The notes beneath the pieces are model-generated. The model saw only the letters and a list, made by a program, of their open reading frames with translations, did not search any database and had not been told where the DNA came from. A stretch of DNA of 64,000 nucleotides, taken from NCBI RefSeq assembly GCF_000516985.1, contig NW_006917091.1:4113022-4177021 (forward strand), given 5' to 3'. This DNA comes from Pestalotiopsis fici W106-1 (lineage: Eukaryota > Ascomycota > Sordariomycetes > Amphisphaeriales > Sporocadaceae). The position numbers and the translations under genes were made by a program. Positions 37,179 to 48,838 of this stretch are shown piece after piece; positions within the stretch are counted from its first letter, which is position 1; the number at the start of each line of letters is the position of its first letter.

Positions 37179-37211
37179 ATCGTTATGTTATCAACAAACT
37201 AACATAACGAT
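37179..37211. repeat. Perfect inverted repeat (12-bp arms, 9-nt loop)
   Basis: ATCGTTATGTTA at 37179-37190 is followed by a 9-nt spacer and its exact complement at 37200-37211. In RNA it would form a stable hairpin. It lies in non-coding DNA. Confidence 0.8.
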
Positions 37212-38497
37212 CGAGATGACGTGATGGAGTTCTTTCCCGCAGAATGGTATGCATGAGGCAGTTGGTTGTCGCAAAGATCACCAAGAGCTTCCGAGTCGTG
37301 TGTCGCATGACACTGGACCAACTACTGAACTTTTCATCATGGGTGGGCACTATTCCACATGTGAAGGCCGTCCGGAGTTGCAGTGCAGAGGAAATCTTTG
37401 TAAGCCAATTCCTTTGAGCTTAACGAGCTGCGAGGCGGCGCTTAGCAAAATACTTGGATGGAGGTATAACGGAGATCTTATCAGAGACTGAGTGGCCTAG
37501 GTCGTGGAAATGCTAGAGTGCGTTGCATGCGATTTGGCGAGTAATGTATTCGCACGCGCTGCTTACCCGTTTGGTAGGATTGGTTTGTTTCCATTCTACA
37601 AGGTGAGTGAAGGAGGAAATCGAATCTTATTTTTCCGTCTGATCTTGATCTAGAGAATTTTGGGAGGAATTCATAATAATATTCAGATATACTGATGGTC
37701 CGTTCAACTTGAAGAGCCATTTTGATGCTGCTGAGCCCTGCAGGAAGCAAGAGACATCCCATGTCTAGTCGGAGATCGGCTATCCTGCAACTGACCGAAG
37801 AGGCGAAGAAGAAGGACCTGCTGCCAGCTGCCTCCGATCATCAGACGAAGACAACCGTGCGTGCTGAACAGAAGTTGGTGGTGCAAATCCATCCCTCCTG
37901 GCGCGATAAAGTAAAGCTACGATGTCACTTCAATTAGCCGCCGTTCAAGCAATGCCTGCTCAAATAGTAACCGAGCCACACATGACTCGAGGAGCGCCAC
38001 GGACAAGTGTGCAAGCTTCTTCTGTCCTGCGAATGCGAGCTCGGACAATAATACGAGAGAGCTCTCTCTGTGCGTGTGTGCCTCTCTCTCTTCCCCGCAC
38101 GCCCAACACGCCTCTTTTTTTTTTTGTTTCCCATAACATTGAGTTGATATGAGGGTTGCAGCCAGGCGCTTGGGGCGATATTATTTCCTTGGCACAGGCA
38201 GAATGGATGACATGCATTAGGAACCTACTTGCGCACGGTGTGTTTTGGCTACTGCGGGTGAGACCACGAGGGATTTCCACTTGATCGAACAAGCTGCGAG
38301 TTCGAGAACATTTCTCGCCACTCAGTAGGTGAAAAGGAATGAATCTCGAATAGGGACAGAGTGGGAAAAAAGGGCTGGAACATGGCTCTCAATAACAGGA
38401 ACAGGCGGTGAAGGCCCATGGGGATCTAAAAAAGACACGGAAATAGTGGCCGAGGATAAGCAACGCCGTCCCCGAAGCTATCGGGGATCTGCCCGCC

Positions 38498-38563
38498 CAG
38501 GAACCAGCCAAACGGCTGCCCGGGGCCATGTACTGTACCTGAAATCTGGGCAGCTGGTTCCTG
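38498..38563. repeat. Inverted repeat with 11-bp arms
   Basis: CAGGAACCAGC at 38498-38508 is the exact reverse complement of the sequence at 38553-38563. A second short match (TGCCC with GGGCA) nests inside it after an 8-nt bulge, giving a possible bulged hairpin with a long loop. Confidence 0.7.
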
Positions 38564-41500
38564 TTTTTGATGCACATGGCATTTTAGAAGTTATCGATCG
38601 CTAGCGGGTCAGCCTTTGCAAAGCGTGTGTGTGGGGGGTGGAGTATTGGTACATCGTGAGCGGGATTTGATAGTCGAGTTTCTTGATACCAGATACCTAG
38701 CCGTTTTTATTACTGTTCACATCTTTTCTTTGGCTCCCTCCACGCAGATATGCCGTGTTATCTGGTTGATGACCACCTCTTTGGGCAATCTTCCATTGTA
38801 GAAAAGATCATGATCACTTCGGTATATAACCGGTGCCAATCAAGGCCATGGATCCTCCTTTTGAGCGGCATGAAGCTGTCATATCCTCAAGCGCACAGAC
38901 ACACACCCATCTGCGCTGGTCTGATGTGCAACGACCATAGCTTCTTTTTTCTTTTTGGTGGCTTGAACTAGCGGCGGCTCTTCACGTAGGCGAGTCGGCG
39001 GTCGGTTGATTACTGTCATGTACCTAACTCTCCTCACTTATAATTCATGTACCTCCCTATGATGGCCATCGGGATGACGAGCATTGCTCTCTTGACTCAA
39101 GAAATGCGTACCAAAAGCTGACCTACAGTACGCTGCTGTAAGACCGAGAGGTAAATATAGTGGATTGTGTCTCACAGTCTCTAATGGCGGCGGCTCTGCT
39201 GTTTCAAGCGCTTTTATATCCACGCAAGCCTTTTTCCTCTGTACTGGCCTGCAAGGCGTACAGCACCTGTCGGTATTTTCTCGATATCACAAAAAGAAAG
39301 ATCACAAACAAAAACTATCTGGGCGCTGCAGGACCCTGCAACTAGATTCTACTGAGCCAACCTCTTACAAGTGATCGTATTCCCAATATAAACCACACCC
39401 GCGCAATGGGGAATTGACGTATGGCAGACTCTGGTATGTGCACGCGGTCCGTCCCTCGGGATGGTGGTTCTTTGGGTCTGTACCCGTAACGACTCCGTAA
39501 TGGAGACTGGACCTTTTTTGAGGTAAATAACGACCGGCGACGAAAATCTTCCGATAGCAGGTCAGTGCGAAGCTACGATCAGTTCTTGTTGTAGAGTTGA
39601 TAGGACACATGATGATGGACCATTGATCCGCTATCGATCGCTATCTGTCGATCGTGCACAGAGCCGTCTTCTTCTTTTTTTGATGTGCCCGAACTATCGG
39701 GCCGCTCTCACCTGAGAGTTCAGATAGTAGCAACTCTTGATGGGAATAATTCAAAGCCTTGGACCAATTGATCCGTTCGAATCACGATCGTCACCTTGAC
39801 CTTTTGGGCAACGCACAGAGAGTACTATCGTATTCTGAACAAGATATCGCTGCAAGTGCCTGGGCTGAAGTAATAAGCGCATTACTCAGACAAGGTCCTC
39901 GCAAGCCACGCGGAGGATTTAGTCTAGGGAGTAACCCCGCGATGCTGTACTGTATGTAGTACGGAATAGGGTGCATTGCATACACGCGCAAGTCGGCCAC
40001 TTTGCACGTCCGCATTGCATCTATGTACTCACTTAAGCTTTTCAAGTTCTCGAAGCAGGCGACATGAAGCACATTTCGTGGAACCTGTGGGGGCTGTTGG
40101 TTTCAACAAGATGTAAGGACTTTGTGTTTGTTTATCTTGCGATTGACCGAGCATTGATGCTCAAAGCCGACTATACTGTATCATTCTTTTCACCGAAGGC
40201 CAAGTCGTTTTGCGGACCCAATTGAAATGGTCCACGAAGTTCGGCGGCCGTCTCAGAAGCTGCGAGGCTTTTCGGGGCGTTGATATGCGTCACAATCGAG
40301 CCAGTCCCCGCCAGCGACGGCTTGGAAGGATGCCGCTGCTGCTCCTCCTGTTGCAGAAGAACAGCGGTGAAATTTGCCGACGTGATATTTGACAGTGGAA
40401 AAGCCAAAGCCCATTGAGAGGAATGGGGCCAAGAAGCCATCATCGGAATTTACTAATCCCAATCAAGTGATGTTTGAGACCCCTCAAAATGATGGTACCT
40501 GAGCTAGGTTTGGGTCATGAGGCCCAAAATCCAATCCTCAGCGTTGAGCTACCACACGGAGGAATTACTTTTCTTTCTCTACTAGAATCACGATCAGCCA
40601 GCTGCGTGCATCTCGAGTGACCAATGATGGTAGTAATGACGGCAGCGAGGCTGGGCTGTGCTTAGTATCTGTTTACTACGTTTCATGTATCACGTAGGAA
40701 TCGTGTTTTTGAGGTAATGCAGCAGTAGCTGATGCACGACATGTCGCTTATAGAATTGACTTTGGCAAAAAAAAGGGCTGCAGAAGAAGACACCCGATTC
40801 TTCTTGTGTGACTGGCTGGTCATCCTCCACCATGTCGGCCTAGATCCTGTTGATATGCTATGGTAGGTGGACGATATGCGTTTCGATTCGACACGAACAC
40901 AGTCGGCTGAAATGTGCGAGAGCTGAAAACCTACCTACATGCCTCTCGAGAGATGCCCATTGTAGCATGCAACCCAATGGCCCCCAGACGAAGAAAAAAG
41001 CAGGCGCACATTGGTTATCCCATTGATCTGGGCAAGCATGTAGGTATGATTATTAATGTATCTGGCCATCAATCCAATTATTTCCACCCATCTAGTCCTA
41101 AAAGTTCATAGCTTGTTCAGCGTACGGATACTCTACAAATTGATCAGTTAGTTCAATGGATACCAGAGTCCATACCCGAAGTTGTACTCTGCTCTGGAGA
41201 TAGCAGTATGAGATGCTGGGTACGTACAGAGTAAGATTGTATTGTCAGCCACCACCACTCGTGCTACCTACAGGTCCCCCCTCCCACTGTAGCGTGGGAA
41301 GCGAGGTTTGTCCAGGGCCTCGTTTCGGCTGGACAGGGCATCCAAGGTGGGAACGGTCGTTTCGGGCGCTGTCATTGGCAAGAGTCGCCAGACCCCCCTC
41401 GTCTTTGTCGTCTTTAGCGCGCCCAGCACTCATCTTCTTACCCCACCACGTCAGAGAAAGGCTCTCCAGTGGTCCTCGTTCGTCCGTCATCCATCCATCC

Positions 41501-42156
41501 ATTCCAAACCATCCATCCACATTATTCCATAATGTACCCAGACCACTACATCCTCGTTCGTGCCTGGTTCTAGGTATTCGCTAGTCTCTGCTTCCGTTCG
41601 GAGGCTTGAGCAGGTCCGGATCCTGTCAGAAAGGGGAAACGGCCTGCTCGATTCGAACAACATGGCACCGCTCAATGGCCTGGTCAGCCCGGTTCCTGGC
41701 TGAGTGGCCAGCAGCCGTCCAAGTCGACGTCGGGCACAATCCATCATGACAAGCAGCTGCAGAACTCCTGCCCTGTCGGAAAACCCGTCTTGAATAAACA
41801 TGCCGATTCCCACGACTCGAGGCACCGATCAAAACAATCAGCACAAAACATGCCGTCAACGACGGCGGCCTTTCGCGTGTGTCCGGGAAGCCGACTTGTG
41901 TCCACTGCTACTCCTCCCACGAGGTTGATTGCGGGCAGCAGGATGCCGGGAAAACCTAACCCTTGCTGCTGGGCGTCCACTACACCACGTAGACATACAC
42001 TACTAGCACCACTACTACTGCAATCTGCCTACTTTCCCATGCGAAATATGATTATGATGCGACCTTGCGGATGACCTTGTTCGGCCTGCTATGGCGGAGA
42101 ATAGGCCTCTAGGCCCAATCTTGCTTTTTGAACGGCCCAAGGTCCGATCACAGCCA

Positions 42157-42170
42157 ACACACACACACAC
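42157..42170. repeat. AC dinucleotide microsatellite
   Basis: Seven AC units begin an AC-rich stretch that runs on imperfectly to about 42230 in the upstream region of the membrane-protein gene. Confidence 0.7.
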
Positions 42171-43326
42171 TCGCTCACTCACAGACACACCACAGCGATC
42201 GCTCGCATGCACACACTCGCATGCAGGGCCTGGACGGGCACCCCCATTGCTGCAACCTCTTAGATGACTCGCCCAATAAGCAGCCGCCAAAGGAAAGCTC
42301 TTCTTCGAAACAAACCACCCTAGCTCGCAGCCAGGGCCTTCGGAACTGCGCTCTAGGCTAATGCAGCGTATTTGCCATGGGTGTGCTATGTACACTAGAC
42401 AGACCTACCTACTCGGTCCCTGGCTCCACCACCACCGATGGGTCACGATCATGACATTACTACATAGTATAGCCCGCAGCAAGGAACCTACCCTGGTCTT
42501 TAGTCTGCATGATCCCCACGTTGCGGGTCCGTCGACCTCCCGTTCTCATTTTCCATCGCCTGCGGTTATATCTGCCGAAGCCCTCCCGCTGCTTCGTGAT
42601 CAATGGCCATCTTGCTGAGCCTGCAGCTCTCAAAAAGCTCAACCGTTTGCAAAGAAGGGGGCACTTCTTCGTCTACTCGAGGGAGTATCGGTTTGGGGTT
42701 CATAGCATAACCCTTCCGTACCTTTCAGTTGTGCTTCAACCATCTGCTACAACCATCACTCAACTCGGCACCGGTCTGTCTAAAGGTCTAGTACCTCATA
42801 TTCAACAAGCAGTTAGTCGTCAGTAGGTTTGTAGTCTTCATATCTTTCCTTGCCTATCATTGAACCTTTCCTCTTCTCCCCACGACATATCTCGTCTGAG
42901 ACACACTTCGGCCCTCTCTGGCCATGGCCTAGACGAAGTCGACTAGGACTTTGCCTTTTTGTCTTATCTTAATTTTAAGCACTTGTGCCGAACTTGTTCA
43001 TGTTTATTTCACTACCTGTGTTGACACCATTCTCACCAGTCCACAGTTTTACCCAAGACCAAACACCGCCTGTTCTCGTCTTGCCATGTGGCGATGATAA
43101 TGGTTCGTACAAGTGAATGGTCACTTTGTTTGCTTCTTCATATTGCTTTCTGAAGCTGACTTGAGCATTAGAATATCGGCAACACCAGATAGCACAAATA
43201 CCGTCACTCTGGTAGTGTCAGTCACAACTTGAACAAAAGCCCCGCCTGTCGGAGTCTTTTGTACCTGGAGTTTTGCAGTGCCATTCCTCAAAATAAAACA
43301 CCCAATTCAGCGGGGTTGCTTGAACC

Positions 43327-44130
43327 ATGGGCATCACCAACAATGGCGGGACCGATGATCGGACCCTCGTCATAACACTGAGCACGGTTCTCTCAGTTGT
43401 CGGAGTCATCATCATTGCGATTACAGTATATCTTTGTCTTCGACGCAGGCGGAAGCGAAGCAAGATGTTCAACAGGGGCATCACACCAATTGACGATGAT
43501 GAAATCGCAACATGGAAGATCCGTCGAGCTGCTGATGAGAAGAGTGGAACTCGATTCACGTCTCGAAACTCTACCACAAACTATACCAGGAGACCTTCCC
43601 GGAATGCCGTGATCCAATATCAAAGCCAAACACGACCTTCAACAGACACCGTTCCCCAATCGCCGATTTCATATAGCAGGAAGCAAAGTTTCGAGGTTCC
43701 GCAGGCGCCGCCAGCAGCTGTGCTCGCCGTGGCACCAAATGCCAGAACGGGGCTTACGGATGAGACAGTACCTGGCGATCAACCATTTGTGGCGATACCA
43801 AAACGTCAGCACTCGAAGCTCTCAAAGGCACCACCGGTCTCGATCAGCTCGCAGCATCGTCCACGTACATCGAGGGGCTCAAGGAGTAGCAGTATCCGGA
43901 GTTTGGGTGATGCATGGTACAATGAAAATATGGCGGTAACGCCTCGTACTTCGAGTGATCATGCACCTACTCGGGTTCCCGCACGCGTCTATTCAAATTC
44001 AGCAGCACCACCTCGACGCTCACTTGGTGAAAACCGCCCATTCGTCTCCACCAACGATAACGAGCCGTTGACGACCGTGCTATCGCCTCCACCTCTACAC
44101 CGGACTGAGATTGGCCGGGCCATTGGTTGA
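43327..44130 (+). CDS. Single-pass membrane protein with basic cytosolic tail
   Basis: Single exon of 267 residues starting at ATG 43327. A short polar N terminus (12 residues, no cleavable signal) is followed by one hydrophobic segment at about 13-38 and immediately by RRRRKRSK, so by the positive-inside rule the tail should be cytosolic. The next block, MFNRGITPIDDDEIATWK, is the best ordered part, and I recall a similar motif in uncharacterised Pezizomycotina membrane proteins. The remaining 190 residues are Ser/Pro/Arg-rich and disordered with many possible phosphorylation sites (RPSR, SRKQS, RRSLGE). No enzyme domain is present. The topology resembles sensor-type or septum/plasma-membrane adaptor proteins, but no function can be assigned. 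Its upstream region is very long and pyrimidine-rich. Confidence 0.75.
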   Translation: MGITNNGGTDDRTLVITLSTVLSVVGVIIIAITVYLCLRRRRKRSKMFNRGITPIDDDEIATWKIRRAADEKSGTRFTSRNSTTNYTRRPSRNAVIQYQSQTRPSTDTVPQSPISYSRKQSFEVPQAPPAAVLAVAPNARTGLTDETVPGDQPFVAIPKRQHSKLSKAPPVSISSQHRPRTSRGSRSSSIRSLGDAWYNENMAVTPRTSSDHAPTRVPARVYSNSAAPPRRSLGENRPFVSTNDNEPLTTVLSPPPLHRTEIGRAIG

Positions 44131-47100
44131 AGCCACGCTGCACAACTTCAGTCGATTTCCAACCACATGAAGCCATGTCCGCCCCACGGTTTCAGATGAA
44201 CGTATTTCTTCACTGACGGCTACTCTGTTGCATGGGGCATACGAGCAAAATATGTTTCATAGCAAGGTCCAGATCGGCCAGGATCCGAGATTCCTTCTGG
44301 TGGAGGACCATGCTTTTCTGGACCAACAACTTGGGCGCTTGCGCCAACAGAGCCATTGATGGTCTCTCCGTCATTATAATCCACACAGACGGATCGACGG
44401 TTCTATTTTCGGGAGGCAGCTCAAGATTCTGCCTCGATCCACTTGGATCTTACATGCATTGCTCCAGAAGCACAAGTCATTATTTTCTTCTTTTTTCTTC
44501 TTCTCTTTTCAACCACATAACGAAGCACACGGAGTTAGGGTGGTTCAGATTTACGCAGCATACAGGAGGATATACCCATTTTCTTTGTAATGGTGGGGCA
44601 TCAAGCGTTGGCAGTGACTCTGCCGCCGTGCCATATTGGAATAAACGTCGGATCACGAATGGATGCAATCGCTGCATGGATGGCGGATGGATATAATGAG
44701 ACGCAATATTTGACGCCGTTGAAACATTTCACGAGCTGGCCAAACTCGAGAGCTTGGCGGGAGATAGCAAGCAAAGTTGTGCGCAAGACGTACGAACTCT
44801 GCGTGGGGGGGGGGGTGGGCCGGCGGCCTACGTAGCTTGGTAGCCAGATAAGATACAGAAACACTCTAACCTAGTCAATTCAAATAAAACCGATACTAGC
44901 TAAAACCAATACCAAACCAGTGCTACTGTTTAAAATTGTTCTGATTTGCAATAATGGGTGCTCGATTCGTCCCCCAAAATAAAAGATGACATGGTAATCA
45001 GTAAGCAACGCCGTGGTTTCATACCTCTGCCACCACGTTCATCGGCACCCCAGCAAGTGTGCACAAAAGAGCATCTTTTCAAGAGACCCGGCCGAATCGT
45101 TGCAGGCCCCGGCCTGGGTACTTTCTAGTGACGTATCTCTCGGTCGAAACAGCGGGTAAATTGCCCGCGGCACACGTCAAAAATTGGGAACGCGCCTCTA
45201 ATAAAAGAGAAAATCCCAGTCTTGAAACCAAATCCCAAAACTCCCTCACATCAAAAAGAGACAAGACGACTGCAGACAACCAGGACCGGCATACACACCA
45301 GACACGTGGACTACGAAAACTAGTGCGCACTGGGCTCAAGGATGTAGCAAATATGTCTTCTACTTTTTTTTTTGGTCCTCTGCACGGATTTGCTACGATT
45401 CATGAACCCTGAAATCTGCTGAAATCTGACGTGCAGCTTTCCCAGGAGCAGGGATGGTTGAGGGGGAAAAGAACGTTGAACTCTGTACATACACTATGAG
45501 CGGGCGGGTTTAGGGAGCGGAGCGCAGCGGGTCCATTCTTCCCAGCATTCCCCTTGACCACCTAACCTACCTAGGAATATACTCCTTCTAGCTTCCAAAA
45601 TGTCTCGGCGACATGGTAGGCATGCGGTCGCTGAGATTGAGGAAAAGGAGCCTTTTTTTTTATATGGCAATCGAAATCCGAATTCTCTTTCTGTTTAGCC
45701 CAAGACAACCGTGTTTGACTTGGCCCGAGTCAATAGGAGGGATTTTATTTCCTTTGAGCATGGTTGGTTGTTTGCGTATTCGGTTTGGGGGATATCTCTC
45801 CACTCAATCCTCCACGATTTGAGTTGCGCGCCCTACAGAGTAGTGAATCTTGGTGCGACTTGACTTTCTGTATTGTGGCGTTGCTTAGCTTGACTATAAT
45901 GATCCTCTTGATCGAGGACCGGCCGAGATCTCTTTGCTGGCATAATAACAAGCTTCTCTCTAGCCGTGTGGCTTGATCTTGAAAGAGCGGCTGTTTCGTT
46001 TTCTTTTATTTTTGTGTAATCAACCTTCTTTCTCTAATTTCAGATTAGGCAGGAGGGGCGCCGAAATGTTCATAATTTTGGCAAAAAGAGGCGTCCTCTA
46101 TCGGCCATGGTGCGTTTTACCATGCGGGGGGCACGGACATGCTCTGTGCCATCCCTTTAAAAAAGAAAAACACCAACATCAGACGACGTGATTTCACAAG
46201 GCGCATTGTCCGAGCACCAAGGAATAGGTTCGGTCGGATCTCTTGGAGTCAGTATGTTGTTGCTGTTTTGAGAAGAGGGAAAGACGGCTGGGGCCGAGGG
46301 AATAAAGAAAAGACATCGATGAGAGCGGCCGAGGTATGTAGGTATGCATGGGCATGGTCGATCTACAAAGGTCCGAGAGCCCATCTTCCCCCCTCAATAA
46401 CCCCCCGGAGTTACCGGGAGGCTGGGATTGCATCGGAGCAGTTATACTATCCGCGATCAAATGGCAAGATGAAGAGATCCATGCATGTCCACGCTTTGGC
46501 TCAGTGTGTGTGTGTGTGTGTGATTGCTGCAATGTGGGCGTCTTCTGCTGCTGCATTGCAGACGGTCAAGGCAACCTCGTGTAATTTTACGCCGCAGCAT
46601 CTGAAATGAGAAGGATTCATGGATGGTGCAATGCCAAACAATGGATTTCCATAATAGTAACAAGGCAGCAACGGGTTCAGCCTTGTCCAAGATACCTGTG
46701 CTGAGTCTGCCCCTAGCGAGTCTCACGGGCTTTTCCCCCGGGCGTTCATCTCAAGCACATTACAATGTGGCAGATGTTCAGTGAGGCAGCCAAACAACAT
46801 GCTGTTATTGGGCTTTATGTACATGCTTGGTTGTCACTTCAGCCAACTAATGCACTTCCAGCCTTCAAAAGCGTCCGTAGAGTTGGTCCTAAGGCTATCG
46901 ATATTGCCACAATGTCGTGCACAGAATGGACAAGTCGTGCATCGCACTGGTGTTATACATTGCGGTATGTGAACCTTGTAACTCTTGAGATGTCAAACTG
47001 CATGATGAAAGATATGCCTTCACGACAAGGATATGCGGATCATGGAAGCTCGAGTGATTGACGAACTTGGGTTGTCCATGTAGAGACTCTACAACTAGAC

Positions 47101-47692
47101 AAGCATAATCACTATCTCCAATTCCGTGACATATTTCGGCCTTGTAAAGAGAAGTTGAGCTATGCCGTGATGCTCTCAAGGGCTCATAACTAGGGATATC
47201 TGCAACGGTATTGGTACGAGGGAGTAATGTATGGGCACTTGTAATGGAAGGAAAGAACTACATCATTAGCCTGGTTTTATGGCCTGGTCAGCAACATCTC
47301 AACTACCTAGGTAAATGTTCTCGTCTCTGGAAAGAAGTAGTGCTTGGGCAATTAAAGAGTAGTAACGATGATGGCTCCCGCTTGAATCCGACTGGAAACA
47401 ATGACTTGCACCTGAACTGAAAAAGCAATCCGCAGCAGACGTAAACAACGCAAGGACAGTGACAATACACAAGAATATGTCTGATTGACTTGTTGCAATT
47501 GGTTTATTCAAAAGACTTTCATCAACAGATATATGCTTTCATCAGGACTTTAATCACGCTCATACGCACACTTCATAGAGATAAATCGTTTTGGTTCTCC
47601 TTTCCTTGTTCAGCATCGTCGACACAACCAAGCCTATCTGCACCGACATCGCCACAAAGAGACGGAACCCATTATTCAAGCATACAGTCAAC
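44131..47692. other. 3.6-kb intergenic region
   Basis: It lies between the membrane-protein gene and the first STAND-like copy, both plus strand. Frames up to 156 codons occur but none has recognisable content. It contains a G run at 44806-44816, a GT microsatellite at 46504-46522 and CCTACCTAGG-type motifs near 45566 and 47304. No gene is supported. Confidence 0.5.
46504..46522. repeat. GT dinucleotide microsatellite
   Basis: About nine GT units in non-coding DNA, read directly. Confidence 0.75.
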
Positions 47693-48838
47693 ATGTCTTC
47701 TCAACATAATCGCAATCCTCACGATAATAGGGGTGGAGAAGCAGCCAACAACGATGACCAGCACCATCCACCTGGTGAGTTTCATTCACGGGAACTCAGC
47801 AACTAGAAACGCAAAAGAATCGAGAGTCAACGGCTAATATTGTGGACAGTTCCGCGCGCGTCCACACATGGACCACAGCTACCTCCGTCCTTTGGAGCTA
47901 CTTATCCCACACTGTACCAGCATGCGCCCCCCATAGAGAATTCTCCAGCAAATTATCCTACAGCACACCAGTACGCGCCGATGCAGCACCCACCGCAGCC
48001 TCATTTCCCAAATCCTCATAATTCTGCGCCTGCACCTGCGCCTGCACCTGCGCCTGTACCTGCGCCTGTACCTGCGCCTGCACCTATCCCTAGGTACACC
48101 AACTACAAGAGAGAGCTCTTTTGCTGGCTTGCGAATGGGGCGCAGGGTTTAGGCTATAACAGCTACGACTGGACGAGAAACTCGTTCGCCAGTCGACTGG
48201 CCCGTGAGATCGCATCTCTAGAGAGAATGGACTTGACCGAGACACAGTCCCAAAGGCTTGCAGGATTCTAGGCGCATCCAGTATATTCTTTCTGGCGACT
48301 CAGTGCTCTGTCTAATTTCATCATTGTTGTCGACAATGAGGAGCCCGCCGTAGTCTCGACAGCAACCAGGCTATGTGGCCAGCTCGTGCAAAGCTTGCAC
48401 TCAGATCAAAAGTTCGTCATTCAATTCTTTTGTGGCCGACAGGTACCCTGGGACCATATGAGACTGTTTACTGGGCCCCTGGGGGCACTGCGGTCCATGG
48501 CAATGCAACTTGTCTTGGGCATCGACCGGGAAGAGCTTTTGCTTCCCTGGTCTCGCCAAAGACTCCAGCCTTTGATAGAGACTGGAAACACAACCGCTTT
48601 GCACAACATCTTTGCTCTGATTTTGCTAATTCTGGCAAACAGAGGAAGGACTGAATGTTTCATCATCATCGACAACCCACGATTCTTACCTGGAACGATA
48701 CCCTTTGTGCTGCCACAGCTACTAAAACTGGTACATTTCAGGCACCGTATGGGAGAGGAGAGCGAACTGAAGCTCAAGGTACTGGTGACAAACTTGCCTG
48801 AAGTGGAACTTCCGGATTTGCCCAGAGTGCATATCTAA
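47693..48838 (+). pseudogene. STAND/NACHT-like core protein, copy A, interrupted by in-frame TAG
   Basis: Exon 1 is 47693..47774 (starts MSSQHN, ends HHPP plus one base), the intron is 47775-47849 (GTGAGT, branch CTAAT, ACAG), and exon 2 continues to a TAG at 48269-48271 after 167 residues. The same frame then runs open for 188 further codons to 48838. Those codons align with the gene at 50035-50995: ALRSMAMQL versus AMRSLNMQL, LPWS in both, CFIIIDNP versus LFVIIDRA, LKVLVT in both. The segment before the TAG also aligns, so the stop lies inside once-coding sequence. IIID resembles a Walker B strand of NACHT/STAND proteins and LKVLVT the following sensor-1-like strand; no P-loop is visible. 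Alternatives are a 78-bp in-frame intron (GTGAGA..CCAG) that would remove the TAG, or stop readthrough. A Pro/Ala repeat lies at 48026-48085. Family identity is inferred, the paralogy is seen. Confidence 0.65.
48026..48085 (+). repeat. Five 12-bp coding minisatellite units
   Basis: Five tandem copies of GCGCCTGCACCT (two with one C-to-T change) encode APAP/APVP repeats in exon 2 of copy A. Confidence 0.9.

Larger units (their letters stand above)
31747..43326. other. 11.6-kb interval without recognisable genes
   Basis: It runs from the start of the Cys-rich secreted gene (-) to the start of the membrane-protein gene (+), so it contains two promoters. Short open frames (largest 157 codons at 33715-34188) have unordered translations, and I could not assemble a spliced gene. 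Notable items are a perfect 12-bp hairpin at 37179-37211, an 11-bp inverted repeat at 38498-38563, an AT-rich stretch around 34.2-34.9 kb and AC dinucleotides at 42157-42170. No transposase, reverse transcriptase, tRNA or rRNA signature was seen. Confidence 0.5.

Noticed and set aside
41213..41584. 123-codon plus-strand frame
   Set aside because: Composition follows repetitive CCATCCATC and CT-rich DNA upstream of the membrane-protein gene; no motif.
46139..46609. 156-codon plus-strand frame
   Set aside because: It runs through a GT microsatellite (VCVCV) and shows no family features.
48183..48283. Intron options that would remove the TAG in copy A
   Set aside because: Several GT..AG pairs break the frame. 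Only the 78-bp GTGAGA..CCAG option keeps it, and it would delete a segment that aligns with coding sequence in copy B, so it is kept as an alternative rather than the main model.
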